6,931 bases of DNA from an uncultured Alphaproteobacteria bacterium (GCA_903898475.1 CAIUFU010000186.1:1-6931), one strand, 5' to 3'; positions 1 to 6,812 are shown, numbered from the stretch's first letter. The notes: generated by a model from the sequence alone, not told the origin. Made by a program: numbers and translations.

Positions 1-64
1 GTAATGGTGCAATTTTAGCAAATTGCTCTCGAGTAATGCTGCTTGGATATTTTTTCTTGTTCAT
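1..64 (-). CDS. IS5-family transposase, N-terminal fragment (cut by window edge)
   Basis: This reading frame starts at the ATG complementary to 62-64 and runs off the left edge after 21 codons. The visible protein begins MNKKKYPSSITREQF and continues AKIAPL. This is the characteristic opening of IS5-family (IS1031/IS427-type) transposases or OrfA proteins, whose N-terminal DUF4096-like domain usually starts with a basic stretch followed by YPSxITREQFxxIxPLL. The DDE catalytic domain would lie beyond the edge, so activity cannot be judged. The start is supported by a strong AAGGGAGG ribosome-binding sequence just upstream. The gene points the same way as the upstream operon. The family call rests on a short but distinctive motif. 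Confidence 0.8.
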   Translation of the reverse strand, partial: MNKKKYPSSITREQFAKIAPL

Positions 65-67
65 GAA

Positions 68-75
68 CCTCCCTT
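68..75 (-). promoter_or_regulatory. Shine-Dalgarno sequence of the IS transposase
   Basis: The minus strand reads AAGGGAGG followed by TTC and then the ATG. It is a strong match to the 16S rRNA 3' end, although the spacing of 3 nt is short. It supports the transposase start. It stands out because none of the six host genes has a comparable purine-rich site. Confidence 0.7.
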
Positions 76-135
76 GTTATTGATGACAAAGGATTGGCTC
101 AGGATTTTTAATAAGTCAAAGACTTAGGACGGGTT

Positions 136-867
136 CTAAGACTGCTTCAAAGTATTAACCAAGGACTTGCGCACTTCTTTAACTTCCGCCACCTGCAAAT
201 CATCAAGACTAAACGGCCCGAAAGACACGCGGATCAAGCGGTTAACCTGCAATCCTAAATGCTCCATCACCTTTCTAATCTCGCGATTTTTGCCTTCTTC
301 GAGAGAAATTTTTAACCAAGAGTTCGACTCTTTTTCTACATCCACTTCAACCTTAATGCCAGCATATCTAACGCCGTCAACCGTGATGCCTTTCTCCAAT
401 TTTTTTAATCTTTCGTGGTTTAATTTTCCAAAAACCCGCGCGCGATATTTTCTCACCCATTTATTTTTCGGCAGCTCCATGTAGCGCGCAAGCTCGCCGC
501 TGGTGGTTAAAACCAAAAGGCCTTCGGTGTTGTAATCTAGCCTGCCCACCGTGATTACGCGCGGCATGTTTTTTGGCAATAAGTCAAAAATTGTTTTGCG
601 ATTGTGCGGATCTTTAGTTGTGGTCAAAAATCCAACCGGCTTGTGAAACAGCCAAATGCGCGCCTCTTGCTTGGCGTTGATTAACTTGTCGTTAATTTTA
701 ATCGACTGGTCGGTAATAAAAGTTGCGGGGCTAGTCACTATTTCGCCGTTTACTTTCACCACACCTTCAAGAATTAACGCCTCAGCTTCGCGGCGTGAGC
801 AATGTCCTGATTGCGCAATTACTTTCGCAATGCGGATGCCTTTTTCTTCTGTTGTTTTAACTGTCAT
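136..867 (-). CDS. rluB: RluB-type 23S rRNA pseudouridine synthase
   Basis: This 243-residue protein is a pseudouridine synthase of the RsuA/RluB/RluE/RluF group, which converts a specific uridine in rRNA to pseudouridine in the cytoplasm. An S4 RNA-binding domain covers about residues 10-55 (IAKVIAQSGHCSRREAEALI, then VNG). The catalytic domain follows. It has WLFHKPVGFLTT (72-83) and the signature GRLDYNTEGLLVLTT, with D111 as the expected catalytic aspartate. The closing motif is EGKNREIRKVMEHLG, then NRLIRVSFGPFSL. The S4 domain plus the GKNREIRK form favours RluB (23S U2605 in E. coli), but RluE/F-like specificity cannot be excluded. The ATG at 865-867 is 1 nt after the upstream gene's stop and sits directly before the S4 domain. 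The C-terminus lacks the long basic tail of many RluB proteins and stops where the insertion sequence begins, so a few native residues may have been lost. Confidence 0.9.
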   Translation of the reverse strand: MTVKTTEEKGIRIAKVIAQSGHCSRREAEALILEGVVKVNGEIVTSPATFITDQSIKINDKLINAKQEARIWLFHKPVGFLTTTKDPHNRKTIFDLLPKNMPRVITVGRLDYNTEGLLVLTTSGELARYMELPKNKWVRKYRARVFGKLNHERLKKLEKGITVDGVRYAGIKVEVDVEKESNSWLKISLEEGKNREIRKVMEHLGLQVNRLIRVSFGPFSLDDLQVAEVKEVRKSLVNTLKQS

Positions 868-868
868 T

Positions 869-1639
869 TTATTTGTCTGAATTTCTGTTTTTATACTTCG
901 CTGCCGCTTCTACAAACGCTTCGAAGATTTTTCTATCCGCATCGCACACTTCAAATTCTGGATGCCATTGCACGCCTAAACAAAATGGATGATTAGGTTT
1001 TTCAACGGCTTCAATTACTCCGTCTGATGCTTGCGCAACCACTTTCAAACCTTCTCCTGCGATTTTTGCCGCCTGATGGTGTGAAGAGTTGGTTTTGATT
1101 TTTTCTTCACCAACAATGTCAAAAAGTCGAGAGCCTTTTGCGATTTCAACATCGTGATATCCGATTTTGTAATCGTTAAAACCCTCAAAATGGCTCTGCT
1201 CGTGATCCATGTATTTTTCTTCGTCTGGAATATGCTGAATCACTTTGCCGCCGTGCAAGACGTTGATCAATTGCATACCATTGCAAATACCAAGTAAAGG
1301 CACTTGGGTTTTGATTGCTCTAAGCCCCAATTCATGCTCAAAATTTTCGCGAATGTCGTTTAGTTTAACTGCTGGGTGAATTTCGTCAGCACCGTAGCGC
1401 TTTGGGTGAATGTCAAAATAACCACCAACCACCATCAATCCATCAAGCGATTCAAGGTAAGAATCGATCAAATCATAATCGTAAGTAAGTATAACTGCCG
1501 CACCTCCAGCCTTGTTTACCATCTCAACATAATTAGCGCGCAAAGCGTAATAATTTCTAGTTGAGTAAGCGCCCGGGCAGCCGTCTTTATAGTCTGGAAC
1601 TATGCCAATTATGGGACGAAAAGTTTTAGCTTTAATCAT
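869..1639 (-). CDS. PuuD-like gamma-glutamyl hydrolase (class I glutamine amidotransferase fold, peptidase C26)
   Basis: This 256-residue protein has the class I glutamine amidotransferase fold of the PuuD/peptidase C26 family, which hydrolyses gamma-glutamyl amide bonds. The nucleophile elbow is LLGICNGMQLIN, with C119 as nucleophile. The catalytic His-Glu pair is H226 and E228 in VQWHPEF. Family markers include RPIIGI near the N-terminus, VGGYFDIHP (71-79) and NSSHHQA (184-190). E. coli PuuD cleaves gamma-glutamyl-GABA in putrescine breakdown, but no other puu gene is present. The neighbours are gshA, 2 nt upstream, and ggt. The inferred substrate is therefore glutathione or another gamma-glutamyl peptide, as with the plant cytosolic glutathione-degrading GGP1 enzymes of the same fold. 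There is no signal peptide, so it should be cytosolic. Residue 120 is Asn where E. coli PuuD has Arg. The fold and catalytic residues are clear; the substrate is inferred. Confidence 0.9.
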   Translation of the reverse strand: MIKAKTFRPIIGIVPDYKDGCPGAYSTRNYYALRANYVEMVNKAGGAAVILTYDYDLIDSYLESLDGLMVVGGYFDIHPKRYGADEIHPAVKLNDIRENFEHELGLRAIKTQVPLLGICNGMQLINVLHGGKVIQHIPDEEKYMDHEQSHFEGFNDYKIGYHDVEIAKGSRLFDIVGEEKIKTNSSHHQAAKIAGEGLKVVAQASDGVIEAVEKPNHPFCLGVQWHPEFEVCDADRKIFEAFVEAAAKYKNRNSDK

Positions 1640-1641
1640 AT

Positions 1642-2865
1642 TTAAGAAATTTTTTGATTTTCAATTGCTGCCGCAAGCGCTGCAAGCCTTGCTACTAGCG
1701 AGTAAATTGGCACCATTTTATTTTTTTCTAAACCAAGTTTTAGTTGATTTTCCGACAAATTTTCTAAGTCAAAAAAGCTCGCGCCCGTAGAATTTAAACT
1801 AATTTTTTCATCACGAGACTCATTAACGCGAAACAGGTTTCCAACCACACAGCCGTTGATTAGATAAATCATCGGCTCAGCAATTTTATCATCAATTCTG
1901 TCGAGAGTTTTAATGCCTTCCTGCACCATCACCTGCGTGGTTTGCACTGAACCTTTGAGCATGTTCATTTTATTGCGCTCTTTCTTGTTTATTTCCAAAA
2001 CCTCTGTTCCAGAAAAAACTGGCCAAACCGCAATTCCGTAGGTTCCGTTATCAGCTTTGATGTAGCAATAAGGATCCTCGGCAACGCCATATTCTTGATA
2101 TTTTTTGCGCAGATTTTCGATCATTAAATCAACATTTTTTGCCAAATCTTCGAGGCCTTTTTGCTCTTTAAAATTCACATCTTTGTGTGACGTGTGCATT
2201 GAAGAAATCAGCCAAGGATCAATTTCTAAAATTTGCGCAAGCTCAACTGCCAATTGGTTATAAATGTCAAAATGCTGCGACTTGGTTCTACGATGCCAGC
2301 CCATATTTTTTGACGGAACAATCGGGGTTTTTACATCTACGAAAACTTCAGGAATGCCATCAGTTAAATCATTATTTAACACAATCACATCAGCTTCAAA
2401 CCCATCAACAGTTACAACTTTTTCAGATTTTTTAATAACTGGATGAAGCGTGATGAAGTGGCCATTTTCTAGGTCAATCTCCGCTTTTTCTGCAAGCAAA
2501 GTTCCAACCAAAACCTCGGCGCTTGCCGATAAAATTTCCTGCAAATAACGCACATTTTCAAGATAGCGCAAATTGCGCGTGTGGTTTTCGGGAATAATTA
2601 AAATCTTTTTTGCTTGCGGAAAATTGGTAACGAAAAAATCACGCGCGATAATTTTTGCCTTCTCTTTTGAAACTTCAGAAAGGTTGTTAAAGCCAGCCGG
2701 AAAGCAGTTAGTGTCAATTGGTGCGATCTTTGTTTCAGAGTGTCTAAGATCAACTGAATTGTAAAAAAGCGCCGGATTTTGCTGAAATTTTTTTGCAAAA
2801 AAATCTTCAATTTCTTGAGTTTTGTCGCTGATTTTTTGCCAAAGAATTTCGGTAATTTTTTGCAT
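1642..2865 (-). CDS. gshA: Glutamate-cysteine ligase, Acidithiobacillus/Xylella-type GshA
   Basis: This 407-residue enzyme is predicted to join glutamate and cysteine through a gamma-peptide bond using ATP, the first step of glutathione synthesis in the cytosol. It matches the proteobacterial GshA family first modelled on Acidithiobacillus (TIGR02049), not the E. coli GshA or plant-type GCS2 families. Conserved blocks are SVDLR then KIAPIDTNCFPAGFNNL (37-62), ENHTRNLRYL (93-102), NNDLTDG (164-170), GWHRRTKSQHF (189-199), DPWLI (216-220), KADNGTYGI (270-278), QEGIKT (315-320) and VGNLFRVNES (341-350). The KADNGTYG and RVNES segments resemble nucleotide-binding parts of ATP-grasp ligases. Length is normal and no block is missing. 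The start lies 10 nt after the complex I subunit gene, and the stop is 2 nt before the PuuD-like start. There is no gshB in view, so the second step must be encoded elsewhere. Confidence 0.93.
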   Translation of the reverse strand: MQKITEILWQKISDKTQEIEDFFAKKFQQNPALFYNSVDLRHSETKIAPIDTNCFPAGFNNLSEVSKEKAKIIARDFFVTNFPQAKKILIIPENHTRNLRYLENVRYLQEILSASAEVLVGTLLAEKAEIDLENGHFITLHPVIKKSEKVVTVDGFEADVIVLNNDLTDGIPEVFVDVKTPIVPSKNMGWHRRTKSQHFDIYNQLAVELAQILEIDPWLISSMHTSHKDVNFKEQKGLEDLAKNVDLMIENLRKKYQEYGVAEDPYCYIKADNGTYGIAVWPVFSGTEVLEINKKERNKMNMLKGSVQTTQVMVQEGIKTLDRIDDKIAEPMIYLINGCVVGNLFRVNESRDEKISLNSTGASFFDLENLSENQLKLGLEKNKMVPIYSLVARLAALAAAIENQKIS

Positions 2866-2875
2866 TAGATAATTT

Positions 2876-3160
2876 TTAGTTGGTGAAATTTCCGGCGTAA
2901 GATTTCTGTTTTACTGAAGCGATTTTTGGCTCTTCAATTTCAAAAACAAAATTACGACTTTGAGCAAATTTGATCGCTTCTTCTTTGCTAACAAATTCAA
3001 AACGAAATTGTGACGAAGTGTCGCTTGCCGAAACCCAACCAGTCAAAGGATTTACTGATCTGATATTGGCTTCTTCAATTGGCGTGACTAACCATTTTTT
3101 GGTGTTTCTTTTGCCAGATTGCATTGCTGATTTTGTCGGACGAGAGATTTTTACTTTCAT
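2876..3160 (-). CDS. NDUFS4-like accessory subunit of respiratory complex I (ETC complex I subunit family)
   Basis: This 94-residue protein belongs to the ETC complex I / NDUFS4 family (PF04800), the bacterial counterpart of the mitochondrial 18-kDa accessory subunit. It sits on the peripheral arm of NADH:quinone oxidoreductase, facing the cytoplasm. Family features are the N-terminal RPTKSAMQSG (7-16), KKWLVTP, the central NPLTGWVSASDTSSQFRFEF (37-56), KEEAIKFA, and a C-terminal EPK then KSYAGNF. The length is typical of the alphaproteobacterial form, with no mitochondrial targeting extension. It lies 24 nt after ggt and 10 nt before gshA, away from any nuo gene visible here. The short gap before it contains the palindrome TTTCTAGAAA (3162-3171) and no convincing Shine-Dalgarno sequence. 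The gene is the window's best taxonomic marker. Confidence 0.95.
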   Translation of the reverse strand: MKVKISRPTKSAMQSGKRNTKKWLVTPIEEANIRSVNPLTGWVSASDTSSQFRFEFVSKEEAIKFAQSRNFVFEIEEPKIASVKQKSYAGNFTN

Positions 3161-3184
3161 GTTTCTAGAAATTTAAAAGTTTAA

Positions 3185-4948
3185 TTATTTACCTACCGCA
3201 ACACCTTCGCGCCTAGGATCAGCGCCACCGGTGATTTTATTTTTTTCTAGCGCCACAGCACTAATTCCACTAACAATTTCAATCACCTTAGTTTCGTGGC
3301 CCATCTTATTCAAAGCTGATTTTAAATTGGTGATATTTTGATTTTTCTCCAATTCCACCACGTCATTTAAAACCACAAATGACGGCAAAGCAATTGCCTG
3401 CTGCACATCCAAACCAAAGTCGAGATGATTCACAATCGCTTTTACAACAAATTGAATAATTCTCGGTCCCCCCGGGGATCCCACAACCATCAGCAATTTG
3501 CCTTTCTCGTCAAAAACAAAAGTTGGCGACATTGAACTACGCGGTTGTTTGTGAGGCTCAAGACGATTGGCAACTTTTTTGCCATTTTTTTGCGGCTCAA
3601 AAGAAAAATCTGTAAGCTGATTATTTAGCAAGAAACCATCAACCGACAAGGCCGAGCCGAAGAAATATTCAATCGAGCTAGTCATTGCAACGGCGTTGCC
3701 CTCAGCATCCACAATCGACATGTGAGTGGTTGAAGGCATTTCGGCTGCTTTGTTATTTAGCGTCAGGTTTTTATTTTCGGGAGTAAATTTTCCCGCCTCA
3801 ACTTTGGCAATTGCGTGCTTTGAATCAATCAAAGCAGCGCGAGATTTTAGATATTTTTTATCAAGAAGTTTTGCCAAAGGAACCAGCGAAGAATCGCCCA
3901 AATACTCGTTGCGATCAGCGTAAGCTAAACGCGTTGCTTCAATAATTAAATGCACAGCCTCTTCCGAATTTGGCTGCAATTTTGCCAAGTCAAAATTTTC
4001 TAAGATTCCCAAAATCTGCAACATTGTGGCACCACTTGAAGGTAATGGCATTGTGCATACTTTATATTTTCCACGATATTTAGCGCAAAGTAGCTCGCCT
4101 TTTTTGACACGGTAATTTTTTAGGTCGCTTGCCGACAAATATCCCGCATTGGTTTTAGAATTTTGCACTGCACTGACAATATCGCTTGCGATCTTACCGC
4201 TGTAGAAGTCATTAATTCCTTCTTTGGCAATTTTTCTAAAAGTTGCCGCTAGTTTTTTGTTGGTAATTTTTTCACCAACCGCGAAAGGTTTGCCGTTTTT
4301 ATTCAAATAAATTTCGGCAGTTTCGTCGAATTTTTTTAAGTAAGAAATGCTCGCCGAAAGATTGTGAAATCTCTCGCTCACCACAAATCCATTATCCGCA
4401 ATTGCAATTGCTGGTTCAAAAAGTTGTGCCCAAGGCAATTTGCCATATTTTTTGTGAGTTTCTTTCATCAGCTTTAAAGCTCCGGGCACACCTACAGACA
4501 TGCCGCCCTGCACTACGTCGTTAAATTCACGCGGCTTGCCATTTTTATCCAAGAACATGTCGCTTTTAGAATTTGCCGGAGCGGTTTCGCGACCGTTAAA
4601 ATAAACTGTTTGGCCAGTTTTTTTGTCGTAATAAAGCAACAACGCCCCGCCACCGATGCCAGAAGAGTGAGGTTCCACAACATTCAAAACCAATTGCGTT
4701 GCAATCATAGCATCAATTGCATTGCCGCCTTTTGCTAACATTGCAGCACCTGCTTTGCTCGAGGCTTCAGTGGCAGAAGCCACCATGTATTTTGTGCCTT
4801 CAACAACTTTTAAATCGCGAAACCCCGAATCAGGCTCGCCCACCCAAACATCTGAAAGGCTAAATGAGCTTTTGTGATTTTTATTGGCGCAGGCAGAAAA
4901 CGCCAAAACCACAAAAATCAGGAAAATTTTGAGAAGATTATTTTTCAT
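3185..4948 (-). CDS. ggt: Gamma-glutamyltransferase with lipoprotein signal peptide
   Basis: This 587-residue Ntn-hydrolase transfers or hydrolyses the gamma-glutamyl group of glutathione and related peptides outside the cytoplasm. Residues 1-19 form a signal peptide (basic MKNNLLK, then a hydrophobic run) ending in FSAC, so C20 is a likely lipidated cysteine. Phe at -3 is unusual, but the pattern is otherwise a lipobox, and residue 21 is Ala, not the Asp inner-membrane retention signal. The precursor should self-cleave before T407 in PSTTHMSIVD, which becomes the catalytic threonine. Other conserved parts are EPHSSGIGGG (92-101), NGRETAPA with substrate-binding R120, NNQLTDFSF with D447, RSSMSP (470-475) and SPGGPR (491-496) for the oxyanion pocket. 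The positions matching E. coli T409 and N411 are S425 and E427 (TSSIE), a form I recall from other bacterial GGTs. Its start lies inside the 3' end of ccmF (11-nt overlap), suggesting translational coupling. Confidence 0.95.
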   Translation of the reverse strand: MKNNLLKIFLIFVVLAFSACANKNHKSSFSLSDVWVGEPDSGFRDLKVVEGTKYMVASATEASSKAGAAMLAKGGNAIDAMIATQLVLNVVEPHSSGIGGGALLLYYDKKTGQTVYFNGRETAPANSKSDMFLDKNGKPREFNDVVQGGMSVGVPGALKLMKETHKKYGKLPWAQLFEPAIAIADNGFVVSERFHNLSASISYLKKFDETAEIYLNKNGKPFAVGEKITNKKLAATFRKIAKEGINDFYSGKIASDIVSAVQNSKTNAGYLSASDLKNYRVKKGELLCAKYRGKYKVCTMPLPSSGATMLQILGILENFDLAKLQPNSEEAVHLIIEATRLAYADRNEYLGDSSLVPLAKLLDKKYLKSRAALIDSKHAIAKVEAGKFTPENKNLTLNNKAAEMPSTTHMSIVDAEGNAVAMTSSIEYFFGSALSVDGFLLNNQLTDFSFEPQKNGKKVANRLEPHKQPRSSMSPTFVFDEKGKLLMVVGSPGGPRIIQFVVKAIVNHLDFGLDVQQAIALPSFVVLNDVVELEKNQNITNLKSALNKMGHETKVIEIVSGISAVALEKNKITGGADPRREGVAVGK

Positions 4949-6812
4949 ATTTTGCGCGAAAGATTTTAAAAATTGCGGAAGAAAAAATCAGAAAACAACC
5001 AAACCAAATCAAGTAAACAAAGGGTTTGTAATAGGCGCGCACCGCGTAATTTTCTTCTTCATCCTTATTGCCAATCACTAAATAAAGGTCACCAAAAATT
5101 CCATGTTTGATTGACGCTTCGTTAGTGGTTTGCTCAGAAACCGGGTAGTAGCGCAGTTGCGGCTTTAGCTCTCCAATTTCTTTATCACCTTTTAGAATCA
5201 CAAAATTGCCTTGGCGCGCTAGAAAATTTTTGCCCACGGCATGTTCAATATCGACAAATTTAATTTCGTAATTGGCGATTTTTAGCGACTGACCTTGCTT
5301 GAGATTAATTTCTTTGGTTAGGCCAAAAGACGAGGTTAGAACAATTCCAATGACAATAATGGAAAAGCCAAAATGCGCCAAAGTCATCGCGACATTTTTG
5401 CGTGAAAGCAACGTAATTAAAGCAGAGAAAATCGCCAAAAACAAAATGACAATTTGCAAAATATCAGCACTTTTTTGGTAGAAAAAAGTAAACGCCGTAA
5501 TTGCCGCTGAGGCCAATAAAACCAAGATTATTGGGCGATTATTGAATTTAGATTTTTGTGAGTAGCTTAACTGATTTGAAATTGCCAAAAACGCCAAGAA
5601 TGGCGCGATTAAAATGCTGAAAATTTTATTGTAGTAATCGGGTCCAATTGAAATGAATTGGTCGAAAAATCCGCGAGAAAAAATTGGGTAAATCGTGCCC
5701 AAAAGCACCACGAATAAAGAGATTATCAGCACGTAGTTATTGAACAAAATCGCACCGATTTTCGACCAGAAGAAAATCTTTTTTTCGTCACTTTTTAGCT
5801 TCGACATTTTGACGCCAAAAATTAGCAACCCGCCGCCGCCAATTAGCAAAATTAACCCGATGACGAAGAAGCCGCGCTTGGCGTCAATGGCGAATGAATG
5901 CACTGAGGTCAAGACTCCAGAGCGAACTAAGAAAATGCCAAAGAGACATAAAATGAAAGTAAGCACCGCTAAAAATGCTGTCCAAATTTTAAATATTTCT
6001 TTTTTTTCTAACATCTTCAAGCAATGCACCAAAGCGGTTGCAGCAATCCACGGCATTAGCGAAATATTTTCTACCGGATCCCAAAACCAATAGCCACCCC
6101 AACCTAGTTCGCGGTAAGCCCACCAAGAGCCCAGGCCAATTCCCAAAGTCAAAAATCCGTAAGAAAAGAACAGCCAGTTTTTTAAATTAGCGGCGAATTT
6201 TTGGTCGATTCTTTCGGTGAGAAGTCCGGCGATGGCAAATGAAAAAATGAGCGAGAAGCCAATATATCCAGTGTAAAGCATTGGTGGATGAAGCGCCAAA
6301 CCGATATCTTGCAAAAGCGGATTAAGGCCAAGCCCCGCTTCTGGAACCGGAAAAATTCTTTCAAATGGGTTTGAGGTAAAAGCGGTAAAGGCCGCGAGAA
6401 GCCCAATAATTGCTGATTGCGACGAGCTGACGATGAGCTTTTGTTTAATGTCAATTTTGCTCAAAAGTGCGAAGCCAAAACTGTAAGCTGAGATGATTGA
6501 AATCAGCAGCAGCATTGATCCTTCGTGATTGCCCCAGCTGCCAGAAATTTTGTAAATAAAAGGTTTTAGGTGGTGCGAATTTTGGTAAACATTGGCAACG
6601 GAATAGTCAGAAATGAGGAAAGAATAAATTAGGCAGCATTGCGTTAGAATCGCGGCAATTAAGGTTGCGGCGCTCAAAGCGAGCGTGATTTTTTCTAACT
6701 CAAGAAGTTTGGCGTGGCTGGTTTTTTTGAAAGAAATAAAGCTAAAAATCGGCAAGAAGATGCTAATTGAGAGAACTAATAGCAGTAGGGCAAAACCGAT
6801 TATTGGGGACAT
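4938..6812 (-). CDS. ccmF: Cytochrome c haem lyase subunit CcmF
   Basis: This 624-residue integral membrane protein belongs to the CcmF/NrfE family of cytochrome c maturation System I. It takes haem from holo-CcmE and, with CcmH/I, attaches it to CXXCH motifs of apocytochromes on the periplasmic side. About 15 hydrophobic segments can be traced. Diagnostic blocks are WGNHEGS (93-99), LQDIGLALHPPMLY (167-180), the tryptophan-rich WWD domain at 229-249 (GSWWAYRE, GGYWFWDPVEN), and FLVRSGVLTSVHSFAID (294-310). By position, H175 and H305 match the periplasmic haem-handling histidines of E. coli CcmF (H173, H303), while H263 and H480 match the b-haem ligands H261 and H491. All four are present. 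A soluble C-terminal loop carries LRYYPVSEQTTNEASI and GDLYLVIG, as in the family, before a final membrane helix (about 597-617). Length is near normal. No other ccm gene is visible, and its start follows a large palindrome with no clear ribosome-binding site. Confidence 0.97.
   Translation of the reverse strand: MSPIIGFALLLLVLSISIFLPIFSFISFKKTSHAKLLELEKITLALSAATLIAAILTQCCLIYSFLISDYSVANVYQNSHHLKPFIYKISGSWGNHEGSMLLLISIISAYSFGFALLSKIDIKQKLIVSSSQSAIIGLLAAFTAFTSNPFERIFPVPEAGLGLNPLLQDIGLALHPPMLYTGYIGFSLIFSFAIAGLLTERIDQKFAANLKNWLFFSYGFLTLGIGLGSWWAYRELGWGGYWFWDPVENISLMPWIAATALVHCLKMLEKKEIFKIWTAFLAVLTFILCLFGIFLVRSGVLTSVHSFAIDAKRGFFVIGLILLIGGGGLLIFGVKMSKLKSDEKKIFFWSKIGAILFNNYVLIISLFVVLLGTIYPIFSRGFFDQFISIGPDYYNKIFSILIAPFLAFLAISNQLSYSQKSKFNNRPIILVLLASAAITAFTFFYQKSADILQIVILFLAIFSALITLLSRKNVAMTLAHFGFSIIVIGIVLTSSFGLTKEINLKQGQSLKIANYEIKFVDIEHAVGKNFLARQGNFVILKGDKEIGELKPQLRYYPVSEQTTNEASIKHGIFGDLYLVIGNKDEEENYAVRAYYKPFVYLIWFGCFLIFSSAIFKIFRAKYEK

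Larger units (their letters stand above)
1..136 (-). mobile_element. 5' end of an IS5-family insertion sequence (partial)
   Basis: The window opens inside an insertion sequence read on the minus strand. Seen directly: a transposase N-terminus (1-64), about 70 bp of non-coding leader, and a change to host coding sequence at the rluB stop codon. The presumed terminal sequence, read inwards from the host gene, begins GAACCCGTCCTAAG. Just outside it is TTA (137-139 on the complement), which would fit the 3-bp TNA target duplication known for the IS1031 group of IS5 elements. The leader holds a perfect 15-bp palindrome, TAAGTCAAAGACTTA (112-126), close to the end. The exact boundary is inferred, because the other terminus lies outside the window and inverted repeats cannot be compared. 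Confidence 0.65.

Noticed and set aside
114..119. TTGACT on the minus strand as a -35 box for the transposase
   Set aside because: No acceptable -10 hexamer lies 16-18 nt downstream, so a promoter cannot be supported.
112..126. Palindrome TAAGTCAAAGACTTA as a rluB transcription terminator
   Set aside because: The stem is only 6 bp and A+T-rich, with no T-tract after it on the minus strand. It is more likely part of the insertion sequence end.
167..484. Plus-strand open frame of 105 codons opposite rluB
   Set aside because: It is antisense to the catalytic domain of the pseudouridine synthase, and its product resembles nothing known.
3162..3171. Palindrome TTTCTAGAAA before the complex I subunit gene as an operator
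   Set aside because: A 10-bp A+T-rich palindrome is expected by chance in such sequence, and no regulator or second copy is visible.
5740..6093. Plus-strand open frame of 117 codons opposite ccmF
   Set aside because: It lies wholly antisense to a well-conserved CcmF region, including the WWD domain, and its product is a lysine- and serine-rich sequence with no recognisable family.
6182..6454. Second minus-strand open frame of 90 codons inside ccmF
   Set aside because: It overlaps conserved CcmF blocks in another frame and gives a low-complexity serine/phenylalanine-rich product.
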